Below, piece by piece: positions 15,242 through 22,897 of a DNA stretch of 38,227 nt. The notes beneath the pieces were generated by a model. The model did no database searches. It saw only the letters and a program-made list of their open reading frames with translations, and had not been told where the DNA came from. Source of the stretch: Candidatus Methylacidiphilales bacterium. GTDB taxonomy: Bacteria; Verrucomicrobiota; Verrucomicrobiia; Methylacidiphilales; JAAUTS01. The DNA lies in the NCBI GenBank assembly GCA_028713655.1, contig JAQTNW010000033.1, positions 1 through 38,227 of the forward strand, in the 5' to 3' direction. Position numbers and translations under genes: made by a program. Within the stretch, counting starts at the first letter, position 1; every line of letters begins with the position of its first letter.

Positions 15242-17023
15242 TTATTTTACCGGAGGCTGCAAGGCGTCGAGCACAATCCCCGGCGTCAGGAGTTCGGGCA
15301 ACTGGATGGGTTCATCTCTTCCCGGCAAATACAGCAGGTCAAAGGGCACGGCGGAACGGCCCCAGCGCGCGAGTTCCCGGGTGATGGCGGGATTCCGGCT
15401 GGTCCAGTCGGCCCTCAACGCCACAACTCCAAGTTCATGGAACTTTTTCAAAACCTCGCTGGATCCAAAGACAAGCGCCTTGTTGGTTTGGCACGTTGCG
15501 CACCAGCGCGCGGTGAAATCAATATAAACAGGTTTGCCCAGGGCCCGGAATTTTTCCACCGCTTCGGGCGACCATTCCAGCCACTGGATTGACGGGGCCT
15601 CCGGGTTCGACGCGGGCTGTCCCGCCGATGTCGGCCAACTGAACCAGAGCCCGCCCGCCAGCAGGAGAAGTCCGGCGGCAGTTGAAGCCCGGCGCGCCCC
15701 AGCCGGCCGGCCCGGACCCGACCAGCGGCCGTAAATCCAGACGGCCAGGCCTAACACACTGATTGAAATCAAAATGCGCAGAAAGACGGCCTCCGAAACC
15801 TGCCCGTCCAAAACCCAGAGCAGGAAGGCGGCTGTCGCATAAAGCGGGAAAGCCATGAACTGGCGGAAGCTTTCCATCCAGGCGCCGGGCCGGGGTAAAA
15901 TCCGGAGCAATCCGGGATTGATGGAAAGCAAAAGATAGGGGGTCGAAAGACCGAGGCCAATGCAGGTGAAAAGCAACAGGGAAGGCGCCGGACTCAAGGC
16001 CAGCGCCGCTCCGAGCGCAGGAGCCAAAAACGGGGCCGCACAGGGCGTGGCAACGACGGTTGCGAGGACGCCGGAAAAAAAAGTGCCGATCCAGGTCCGC
16101 TGCGAAGCCAGCGATGCGCCGGCGCCGATCAACGACGCGCCGATTTCAAAAATACCGCTCAAATTCAGCGCAAATAGAAATACGATAACGACAAGGAAAT
16201 AAACGAAACCGGGGGATTGAAGTTGAAAGCCCCAGCCGAGCTGTTGTCCGCCGGCACGGAGCGCGATCAAGATCCCCGCCAAAACCCAGAACGAAAGAAG
16301 AACTCCCGAGGTGAAGATCAATCCGTGAAGCGCTATTTTTCGTTTGTCTTCCCCCGCTTGATTGACAAAGCCGAGGATTTTGATGCCGAGCACGGGAAAG
16401 ACGCAGGGCATGAGATTGAGGATCATGCCTCCGAGAAATGCGAGGACCATGCTCCAGATAAAGCCGGCCCTGGAGAATCCGGCTTTCGAAGGTGGGCCGT
16501 TGTCCGAAATTGTTTTTCTGATTTGTTCGAAAAGGGCCTGGTTTGCGGACGGCTGCGGTGTCGTGCCTGTTGCCAGGTCAAGCGACAACGCCGCTTCGCC
16601 GGGAACGCACACATCGGCACAGGCGATCCATTGGGCTTTCGCCTGGAGTTTGACTGTGCCGCCCGGTTGCAGGTTGTCAGGCGGCGTGATGGTGACAAGA
16701 TGATAAGCATCCCCTTCATATCCGAAGCTTGTCAGGCCGCCTGTGACAAAGCGTTTGGGTGCCGACCATCGGATTTCCCCCGCGCGAAATCCCGGAGGAA
16801 GATCCCAGATGATACTGGTGGGCAACCCTGCATCGCCGGGATCACGCCCGTAGGTGTGCCAGTGCTCGTCGATTTTCAGGTGCAAGGCCACATCGAAAGG
16901 CCGGCCCGGGGCGATCGTCTCAAGTTCTGAAATGAGTCCGGCCTGGACATGCGGGTTTTGAGCGGGCAAGGCGCAGGCGGTGAGGGCGAGAAAAAAGAGC
17001 GCAGCGGCAATTTTGGATTTCAT
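15242..17023 (-). CDS. dsbD: Thiol:disulfide interchange protein DsbD
   Basis: The 593-residue protein has the three-part DsbD layout: a signal peptide and N-terminal periplasmic domain (about 20-170), a central membrane domain of about eight helices (about 190-450), and a C-terminal thioredoxin-like domain. The membrane domain carries NLMPCVFPVLGIKIL and TPCAAPFLAPALGAAL, whose cysteines move electrons across the membrane. The C-terminal WCATC (Cys508, Cys511) is the redox pair. DsbD passes reducing power from cytoplasmic thioredoxin to periplasmic thiol proteins. The ATG at 17023 (MKSKIAAALFF) gives a proper signal peptide; an upstream GTG adds 8 residues. It lies 46 bp downstream of the phosphatase-superfamily gene. 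Confidence 0.9.
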   Translation of the reverse strand: MKSKIAAALFFLALTACALPAQNPHVQAGLISELETIAPGRPFDVALHLKIDEHWHTYGRDPGDAGLPTSIIWDLPPGFRAGEIRWSAPKRFVTGGLTSFGYEGDAYHLVTITPPDNLQPGGTVKLQAKAQWIACADVCVPGEAALSLDLATGTTPQPSANQALFEQIRKTISDNGPPSKAGFSRAGFIWSMVLAFLGGMILNLMPCVFPVLGIKILGFVNQAGEDKRKIALHGLIFTSGVLLSFWVLAGILIALRAGGQQLGWGFQLQSPGFVYFLVVIVFLFALNLSGIFEIGASLIGAGASLASQRTWIGTFFSGVLATVVATPCAAPFLAPALGAALALSPAPSLLLFTCIGLGLSTPYLLLSINPGLLRILPRPGAWMESFRQFMAFPLYATAAFLLWVLDGQVSEAVFLRILISISVLGLAVWIYGRWSGPGRPAGARRASTAAGLLLLAGGLWFSWPTSAGQPASNPEAPSIQWLEWSPEAVEKFRALGKPVYIDFTARWCATCQTNKALVFGSSEVLKKFHELGVVALRADWTSRNPAITRELARWGRSAVPFDLLYLPGRDEPIQLPELLTPGIVLDALQPPVK

Positions 17024-17069
17024 TGCTTCGTTACCAGTATGAGGCACGAACCGGACATTTCATTCCTTT

Positions 17070-18686
17070 TTATGGATTGGCTTTGAATCTGGCAAGCAGT
17101 GAGCGTCCTTCCAACAGGGCAACCGGAGCGACTCCCATCAGGTCAAGCAAAGTGGGATGGATGTCAAGGACATGGGCGGACGGCAATCTGCTGCCGCGCG
17201 GAATCCTCGGGCCTGAGATCATCATGAATCCCTCGGGAACATGTTGGCCGGCGCGAATTCCCGGAAATGGGCCAAGCGGGCCAAGCCGGCTGTGAACATG
17301 GCCGCAGGGATGGGGATGATCCCAAAGAACCACCAAATCGGCGGAGGGCAGCTTGGCATCTTCTTTTTGGCCTTCCTTGCGCGTGCGGATGATTTTTTTG
17401 ACCACCGACCGCCCTGTTTCCGGATGTTTCAACTCCATCAGGAGTTCCTCCAATTCGGAACAAATGCTGTCGTAAGATGCCGGATCCACCACACCATGCT
17501 TTTCCCTTCCCCGAAGATTGATGCGGATGAAGCCGTCGGAAAATGAGGGCAGGGCGAAGGCCTTCATCTGTTGCCAGTACGAGCGATACCACAGGGCGGG
17601 CTGATAGTTCATTCCTTCGATGGTTGCAGGATGCTCCAGATATCCGTCCGCCCTGAAGAACTGCTCGATGCGCTGCGCCTGTTCCAGGGAAAGTTTTGAG
17701 CGCAGCCATTTGGCCCAACGGGGCATCCGGCAGCGCAGGTTCCAGGCTTCCATGACCCAGTCAAAAATTCCAGCCCGGCTTTCCGGTGACGGCTGTACGT
17801 TTTCAAAGTCCATGGCCTTGCGACCGGGAAACGAAAAGCGGAACAGCAGTTCCGGGAGTATGGCAATGCTGGACACCTCATCCGAGTTTTCCCGGATGCC
17901 TTCCACCGAAAAAAGAGCGAGATGCATGTCAGGCTCCATCCAGCCCCTCATTTTTCCAATGGCCGCGTCGGTTTTGATATAGATATTGCGCAGATAATCC
18001 CGGTTGTTGCCGCGTTGAAGGTAGTCTCGATTGGCCGCATGCTCGAAGAGATAGTGTCCTGCCAGATGAATTTCGCTGAATATGCCGAGGAACAAATCCC
18101 AGGGGCCTTGATCCCAGACCAGCCGGTACAGTTTTTCCCTCATTTCAACGCCCTGCAGGAGCCTTTCATGCAGGGCATCCAGGCTCTTTTTGTCCTGCAG
18201 AACCGCAAAATCGTGGCCGTTGCCGGGATGCATTCCCACTTCGCGGCGTATGGTCTCGGCCCAACCGGAAGGCTGCGCCGCAAACCCGCACATGGGCGCA
18301 TGCGCACCCCAGCCGCGCAGTTGCAGGCCGTTGACCCCCTCGTGAAAATTCATTTGGGGCAAATCCAGCACGCAGACCCTGTGTCCCGGGCCTAACGCAT
18401 AAAATGGAGGATATTCCGCAAGGTCGTATAAAGGCGCGTCGATGAGGGAATAATTGGACGGATCGAAGCGGAACTGCGACCAGTATCCGGTGCGTTCGGG
18501 GCTTTGCCCGGTGATGATGAATTGCTGGGCGGTCTCGGCCAGGGAATGTTCAAAGCTTTGCAGGGGAACGTAAAGCCCTTCGTCGCGGATTGAAGCCAAA
18601 TGCGGCAGATGGCCCTGGTCCATCCATTGATTGACCAGCGCAACATCCGCTGAATCGAACGATAAAGCCACTACTCTTTTCGACAT
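17070..18686 (-). CDS. Alkaline-phosphatase-superfamily phosphodiesterase/nucleotide pyrophosphatase-like protein
   Basis: The 538-residue protein has the type I phosphodiesterase/nucleotide pyrophosphatase fold pattern. It opens VVALSFDSADVALVNQW (metal-binding Asp), followed by LPHLASIRDEG, then a serine/threonine-rich stretch AETAQQFIITGQSPERTGY holding the probable nucleophile. Later metal-site motifs include LGIFSEIHLAGHYLFEH and, near the C-terminus, SAHVLDIHPTLLDLMGV. There is no signal peptide, so it is probably cytoplasmic. The ATG at 18686 has AAAGGTG 5 nt upstream, better than a GTG at 18692. It immediately follows an aldo/keto reductase remnant. The substrate is unknown; phosphodiester or phosphonate bonds are typical. 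Confidence 0.75.
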   Translation of the reverse strand: MSKRVVALSFDSADVALVNQWMDQGHLPHLASIRDEGLYVPLQSFEHSLAETAQQFIITGQSPERTGYWSQFRFDPSNYSLIDAPLYDLAEYPPFYALGPGHRVCVLDLPQMNFHEGVNGLQLRGWGAHAPMCGFAAQPSGWAETIRREVGMHPGNGHDFAVLQDKKSLDALHERLLQGVEMREKLYRLVWDQGPWDLFLGIFSEIHLAGHYLFEHAANRDYLQRGNNRDYLRNIYIKTDAAIGKMRGWMEPDMHLALFSVEGIRENSDEVSSIAILPELLFRFSFPGRKAMDFENVQPSPESRAGIFDWVMEAWNLRCRMPRWAKWLRSKLSLEQAQRIEQFFRADGYLEHPATIEGMNYQPALWYRSYWQQMKAFALPSFSDGFIRINLRGREKHGVVDPASYDSICSELEELLMELKHPETGRSVVKKIIRTRKEGQKEDAKLPSADLVVLWDHPHPCGHVHSRLGPLGPFPGIRAGQHVPEGFMMISGPRIPRGSRLPSAHVLDIHPTLLDLMGVAPVALLEGRSLLARFKANP

Positions 18687-18695
18687 GGACACCTT

Positions 18696-18971
18696 TCAAG
18701 AGCCTGACACATGTTCCAAATGGCCGAAGTGCCGGGCGAGTTCCTGAAGCAACTCCGCCGGCAACGGACCTTTGCCGACAGAGCGTATATTTTCACGCAG
18801 ATGCTTCACGCTTCCCGTTCCCACCAAAACGGTGGCAATATTGGCACAGTAGGCTGCATATCGATAGCCCAGCTCCACAGTTGAGTCCACATCATAACGG
18901 GCAACATGGAAAATCGGCGAAAAATGGAGGGAAGCACCTATGTAATCAGACATGCTTCCCTGCGGCGTCAA
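18696..18971 (-). pseudogene. C-terminal remnant of an aldo/keto reductase
   Basis: The frame encodes up to 91 residues. The part from about residue 30 on (ANIATVLVGTGSVKHLREN, then PLPAELLQEL) matches the final strand and cofactor-binding helix of aldo/keto reductases. The rest of the roughly 300-residue barrel, including the catalytic Tyr-Lys region, is missing, so it cannot be an active enzyme. The first 28 residues do not look like the family. It ends 9 nt before the next gene's ATG and diverges from the MBOAT gene. A 5' deletion probably removed the rest. Confidence 0.6.
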
Positions 18972-19037
18972 CCTGACATGCGTTACTATATTATTGATTG
19001 ATGAATCAGGCGTCCCGTAGCATCACCGGCCACAACG

Positions 19038-20522
19038 ATGCTTTTCAATTCCTTCCCCTTCATTTTCTGTTTTCTGCCGTTGGCGGTTCTGGGCTTTTAT
19101 TTGCTGGGCCGCTTCAGCCATCAATTGGCGGGTTTGTGGCTCTGCGCCGCTTCGCTCTATTTTTACAGCCAGTGGAACTCCCATTACGTTTGGTTGCTGC
19201 TCATTTCCATTACGGTGAACTATGGGTTCGGCTACGGGATCGCCCGCCTTGGCCACAGCCGGGCTCGGGCTCTCCTGATCGTGGCGATTGTTTTCAATCT
19301 GCTGCTGCTCGGGTATTACAAATACGCCGGTTTTTTCATCCACGCCTTTGACTCCGTGCTCGGAACAGGCTGGTCCCTTGGCCAAATCATTTTACCCCTG
19401 GGTATTTCGTTTTTCACATTTACACAAATCACCTTTCTGGTGGACAGCTACAAGGGCAAGGCCAGGGAATACAATTTTGTCCATTACCTGCTTTTCGTGA
19501 CCTATTTCCCCCATCTCATTGCAGGCCCGATCCTGCACCACGCGCAAATGATGCCGCAGTTCGCTCTGCGACAAACCTATCGCATCAACTGGGAAAACAA
19601 AACCAGGGGCCTGATGGTTTTCACCGTGGGCCTTGCCAAAAAAATCCTGCTGGCCGACACCTTCAGCGCCTACGTCACCCCGGTTTTTGATTCGGCCCAC
19701 ACGGGCGCCACACCGCTGCTGTTGGAGTCGTGGATTGCCGTGCTGGCCTTTGCCTTGCAGCTTTATTTTGATTTTTCAGGTTATTGCGACATGGCCGTCG
19801 GCATTTCCTATCTCTTCAACATCAAGCTGCCGCTGAATTTCAATTCGCCTTACAAAGCGGCCAATATCATCGATTTTTGGCGGCGCTGGCACATGACCTT
19901 GTCCGCGTTTTTGCGCGACTATCTGTACATTCCCTTGGGCGGGAACCGGCACGGCAAAGCGCGGCGCTGGTTCAATGTCATGGCAACCATGCTGTTAGGC
20001 GGGCTTTGGCATGGCGCGGGATGGACTTTTGTCATTTGGGGCGGATTGCACGGCATTTATTTGGTCATCAACCACGCCTTTCAAAATCTCCGCCAGCGGA
20101 TGGGATGGGATGAAGGCCGCTGGGGCTGGCGGGGGCGAATCCTGTCCACCGCCGCCACCTTCCTGGCGGTGACCGTTGCCTGGGTGTTCTTTCGGTCGCC
20201 AGACCTTAAAACCGCGGGCCACATGCTTTCGGGCATGATCGGCGGCAACCCTCTTACCTGGCATGCGAAGACGCATCTGGATCATTACTTTTCGGTCTAT
20301 TTTGGATTGCTCGCGGTGTGGCTGTTGCCGAACACGCAACAGTGGCTGCGCCTGCGACAGGGGGATGAAAAAGAACCCGGGTTGAAGTCCGAACCGTCCG
20401 GATGGCTGGAGTGGAATCCGGACCGCTGGTGGAACTGGGTTTTGCCGGGAATTGTCCTGGCGATTGCCATTCTGATGCTTACCAACGGCAAGCCGTCGGA
20501 ATTCCTCTATTTCCAATTTTAG
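19038..20522 (+). CDS. MBOAT family membrane O-acyltransferase (AlgI-like)
   Basis: The 494-residue protein has about ten transmembrane helices and the MBOAT signatures: DFSGYCDMAVGIS, FWRRWHMTLSAFLRDYLYIPLGG, and LLGGLWHGAGWTF with the catalytic histidine at about residue 325. AlgI-type MBOATs move acyl groups across the inner membrane so that an exported polysaccharide can be O-acylated. The next gene starts 10 nt downstream and encodes an SGNH-like protein, the usual periplasmic partner. The start MLFNSFPFIF is typical of the family. No clear ribosome-binding site is seen. The acceptor glycan is not identified in this window. Confidence 0.9.
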   Translation: MLFNSFPFIFCFLPLAVLGFYLLGRFSHQLAGLWLCAASLYFYSQWNSHYVWLLLISITVNYGFGYGIARLGHSRARALLIVAIVFNLLLLGYYKYAGFFIHAFDSVLGTGWSLGQIILPLGISFFTFTQITFLVDSYKGKAREYNFVHYLLFVTYFPHLIAGPILHHAQMMPQFALRQTYRINWENKTRGLMVFTVGLAKKILLADTFSAYVTPVFDSAHTGATPLLLESWIAVLAFALQLYFDFSGYCDMAVGISYLFNIKLPLNFNSPYKAANIIDFWRRWHMTLSAFLRDYLYIPLGGNRHGKARRWFNVMATMLLGGLWHGAGWTFVIWGGLHGIYLVINHAFQNLRQRMGWDEGRWGWRGRILSTAATFLAVTVAWVFFRSPDLKTAGHMLSGMIGGNPLTWHAKTHLDHYFSVYFGLLAVWLLPNTQQWLRLRQGDEKEPGLKSEPSGWLEWNPDRWWNWVLPGIVLAIAILMLTNGKPSEFLYFQF

Positions 20523-20532
20523 CGTGGGTTAT

Positions 20533-21564
20533 ATGAAAGCCTGCTTCTTTAAAATTCTGTTCACGGCGCTGGCGGTCTTTGCACTGTACTTCCTGATTTT
20601 GTATGAGGTGCGCAGCCCGATCGCGGCCGAATACTGGGTGCATGAACTCATCGTCGTGAAGCGGCACCTGAGCGCGGACATGCCATCCCCAAAAATTATT
20701 CTTTTATCCGGTTCCAACACTCTTTTCGGGATTGACGCATCCGAAATGGAAAAGGAACTTAAGATTCCCGCGATTAATTTCGGACTCCATGGCGGGATGC
20801 GGCTGGAATGGCTGCTTGACGAGGGCCGGTCGCTGGCGAAACCGGGCGATATTCTCTTGCTTCCACTGGAGGCAGGATATTACGACGGAAGAGATTGGCA
20901 GGAATGGGAATTGAGAAATGTCCTGGCGTGGAACTCTCGATGGGTGGACAGCCTCAGCATGCCGAAACGCTTCTCGATTTTTTGCAAGGCCGGATCATTC
21001 GACATGGCGTTTGAGCTCGCGCAGGTAAAGACACTGCTGCTGTTTTCCCATGGCAAGTTTCCCGAACGCCTGCAAGCTCTCGAGCCTGAAGACAAAATAT
21101 TTGCTCGGTTTAAAAGTGAACAGGGTCCGCCGTTGACCTTTGCCTACGGATTGAAGATGGACGATCACGGCACAATTCTGGGTGCGGACGACAGCCAATA
21201 CACCGGCCCGTCAGAGCCAATGTCTTATCCCTCCGCCATTTCCCCCATGCCTAAAAAGCTCCTGGCGGAATTTGTGGCCGAGATGAAAGCGCGCAAGGTC
21301 CGGGTCTATTTTGCCCACAGCCCCTATGTGATGGATGGCAAGGCCGGGCCGGGATGGGAAGGTGCGGAGCGGAAGTTTCAAAAGGAAATCCGAGACTTGG
21401 GGTCCGAGGTGATTGACCGGCGGGAACAGCTTTTTTTTCCACGAGAATACTTTTTTAATACGAAATATCATCTCAACACACGGGGGAAGGAAGCGCGCAC
21501 CAAAATTTTGATCGAGGCGTTGCGCGAAAAACTGGAGGAACAAAAGGTGGAGCCAACTCCTTGA
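20533..21564 (+). CDS. SGNH-hydrolase-like membrane-anchored partner of the MBOAT protein
   Basis: The 343-residue product has one N-terminal membrane helix (about 6-24), so most of it should be periplasmic. The SGNH-type core begins LLSGSNTLFGID, with candidate nucleophile Ser61, continues NFGLHGG (block II Gly) and ends YHLNTRG with the candidate histidine. In similar AlgJ/DltD-like proteins an Asp usually precedes this His; here the position looks like Asn (NTKYH), so activity is uncertain. The ATG at 20533 is preferred to a GTG at 20524 because it starts right before the hydrophobic helix. Tight coupling to the MBOAT gene suggests transfer of the acyl group to an exported polymer. Confidence 0.7.
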   Translation: MKACFFKILFTALAVFALYFLILYEVRSPIAAEYWVHELIVVKRHLSADMPSPKIILLSGSNTLFGIDASEMEKELKIPAINFGLHGGMRLEWLLDEGRSLAKPGDILLLPLEAGYYDGRDWQEWELRNVLAWNSRWVDSLSMPKRFSIFCKAGSFDMAFELAQVKTLLLFSHGKFPERLQALEPEDKIFARFKSEQGPPLTFAYGLKMDDHGTILGADDSQYTGPSEPMSYPSAISPMPKKLLAEFVAEMKARKVRVYFAHSPYVMDGKAGPGWEGAERKFQKEIRDLGSEVIDRREQLFFPREYFFNTKYHLNTRGKEARTKILIEALREKLEEQKVEPTP

Positions 21565-21626
21565 AGTTCGCATTCATTTGAATGGGGTCAGCCCATGACA
21601 AGTGACGGATTAGTGCAAACAATTCT

Positions 21627-21990
21627 ATGAAAAGAATGAGTTTTATCGCGGTGTGCGTTGGCTTTTCGATATCGATTGGTTTCCTCATGGCGGAGCCACC
21701 AACGGTTGCTCCTCAAACGGCCGTGCCGAGTGCCGCTGCTGGATCGCAAACACAGACAGCAAGCGCCGGCAACATTCGTGTTGACGGCATGGTGGATTGT
21801 CCCGGGTCATGATCCCAATACGTTGTGGATGATATTTTTCGATGAGGATGGTAAAGGAAATATGGCATGGAGCCAACAGCACATCGGCCAGGTGCCCCAA
21901 TATCAAAATGGCCATGCCGGTTCCACGACATGCGTCGCGAGCGGGCTTCTTGACGTTGACAGATTAATTGACTTTAGTTTTCCGGCATGT
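21627..21990 (+). pseudogene. Small exported protein gene interrupted by a frameshift
   Basis: From ATG 21627 the frame gives a signal peptide (MKRMSFIAVCVGFSISIGF) and a Thr/Ala/Gln-rich linker, ending at a stop at 21810 after VDGMVDCPGS. In the +1 frame protein-like sequence continues from about 21808: HDPNTLWMIFFDEDGKG, then NMAWSQQHIGQVPQY, then GSTTCVASGLLDVD. Joined, they would make one secreted protein of roughly 115-120 residues. This suggests a one-base indel near 21805, either a real mutation or a sequencing error. The family is not recognised. The remaining DNA up to 22009 holds nothing clear. Confidence 0.4.
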
Positions 21991-22009
21991 CACGGCCCCC
22001 TTTTGCTTT

Positions 22010-22492
22010 TTAATTTCCGTTTTTCTTTTTGTTCCTGGCATCGTTGAGTTTTTGTTTGAGCTTGAGGGTTCGTTTCAGCACTGGGAGTGTGCTGAGATCC
22101 TTGTCACGCCCGGCAGCGGTCTTGCTGGCAATGACCCGTGATAAAGGTAAAACACGGACGGGATAGCCTCCAACATGCGAGATTCTGCATCCCACAAGCT
22201 CGGCGGCAAACGATCTTAGTCCGGAAGGCTCGAACACAACATTCACCTGGGTGCCGTCCTTCAACTCGTAAAAAGTGGGGGCGAGCAAAGTTCCTCCGCA
22301 CTTTTGAACAATCTGATAGATGCGAACCACTTTCCTTTTGGGCAATTGTATCCAGAAATCATAATCCAGCGTGGACAAAGGAGCGCCTTGATCAACTGCC
22401 GCCATCATCCCGATCAGGATTGACGGAATTTTTTCCTGGTCGAGCGCTTGAAGGAATTCACCAAGCGCGCTGAATGAAGGCTGATTCGGCAT
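22010..22492 (-). CDS. Nucleotidyltransferase-like protein (AbiEii/DUF6036-type)
   Basis: The 160-residue product looks like a small nucleotidyltransferase-superfamily protein. ILIGMMAAVDQG is a variant of the usual G-G-x-A loop, followed by STLDYDFWIQLP with the paired acidic residues Asp43 and Asp45. LLAPTFYELKDGTQVNVVFEP supplies the third strand. It ends in a lysine-rich tail. The ATG at 22492 has GAGGAA just upstream. It overlaps a smaller upstream gene on the same strand, and such two-gene units are often toxin-antitoxin-like. The first glycine motif is weakened (GMMAA), so catalytic activity is uncertain. Confidence 0.6.
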   Translation of the reverse strand: MPNQPSFSALGEFLQALDQEKIPSILIGMMAAVDQGAPLSTLDYDFWIQLPKRKVVRIYQIVQKCGGTLLAPTFYELKDGTQVNVVFEPSGLRSFAAELVGCRISHVGGYPVRVLPLSRVIASKTAAGRDKDLSTLPVLKRTLKLKQKLNDARNKKKNGN

Positions 22493-22614
22493 CGTTCCTC
22501 GGGTGTTTTAGAGAAAAAAACGGCATGCTGCCATAGTTCGTCTTCGCTGACTCCCCTTGTACCCTGCAAGGCTTTAAAAATTTTACGAGCCGATTGTTGA
22601 ATGTCGCTCTGCAT
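22414..22614 (-). CDS. Small partner protein of the nucleotidyltransferase-like gene
   Basis: The 66-residue product begins MQSDIQQSARKIFKALQG, continues DELWQHAVFFSKTPEERC and ends in a basic tail. The EELWQ...TPEERW-like pattern occurs in small proteins encoded just upstream of nucleotidyltransferase-like proteins. It overlaps the next gene by 79 bp; the last 20 residues could be an out-of-frame extension after a frameshift. Its role is unknown, and antitoxin or partner is inference from position. Confidence 0.5.
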   Translation of the reverse strand: MQSDIQQSARKIFKALQGTRGVSEDELWQHAVFFSKTPEERCRISLHSARLVNSFKRSTRKKFRQS

Positions 22615-22679
22615 TAAATAAATCCTAAGTAAAGCAATGTATGAAGGCGAGAATTTCTTTTTGGAAAGGAGTCAGGAGT

Positions 22680-22810
22680 GAGTGACGCTAACACTGGCGG
22701 TCTTTGGGATGAGACTACTGGGCCGCCCTTACAGGGCTTGCGAAACCATTTAATCCACTCGTACCCAGGGCGAATGCCCTGGGCTGGTGTTGGGTTGCCC
22801 CCTGAAAAGC
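22680..22810. repeat. Dispersed-type intergenic element with two hairpins
   Basis: The element contains GCCCT-TAC-AGGGC (22725-22737) and CCCAGGGC-GAAT-GCCCTGGG (22764-22783, a perfect 8-bp stem), then TTGCCCCCTGAAAAG. An apparent plus-strand reading frame across it is only the repeat. I recall similar double-hairpin repeats being common in Planctomycetes and Verrucomicrobia genomes, but cannot verify that here. It fills the gap between the nucleotidyltransferase unit and uvrC. Confidence 0.55.
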
Positions 22811-22882
22811 GGTGTCGTGCCATTGCATTCCAAATGTGCCCCGCATCTTCCGGCCTGCTTTCACTCGCCTTGTTTATAAGTA

Positions 22883-22891
22883 TGATATACT
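22883..22891 (+). promoter_or_regulatory. Extended -10 promoter directly before the uvrC start codon
   Basis: TGATATACT matches the extended -10 form TGnTATAnT. Transcription would be expected to begin about 7 nt further, at or next to the GTG at 22898, so the transcript could lack a leader. No good -35 is visible, which is tolerable for an extended -10. Confidence 0.4.
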
Positions 22892-22897
22892 AGCCGG

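Noticed and set aside
22678-22893. 71-residue plus-strand open frame before uvrC
   Set aside because: Its sequence is the double-hairpin repeat element, with no protein-family character.
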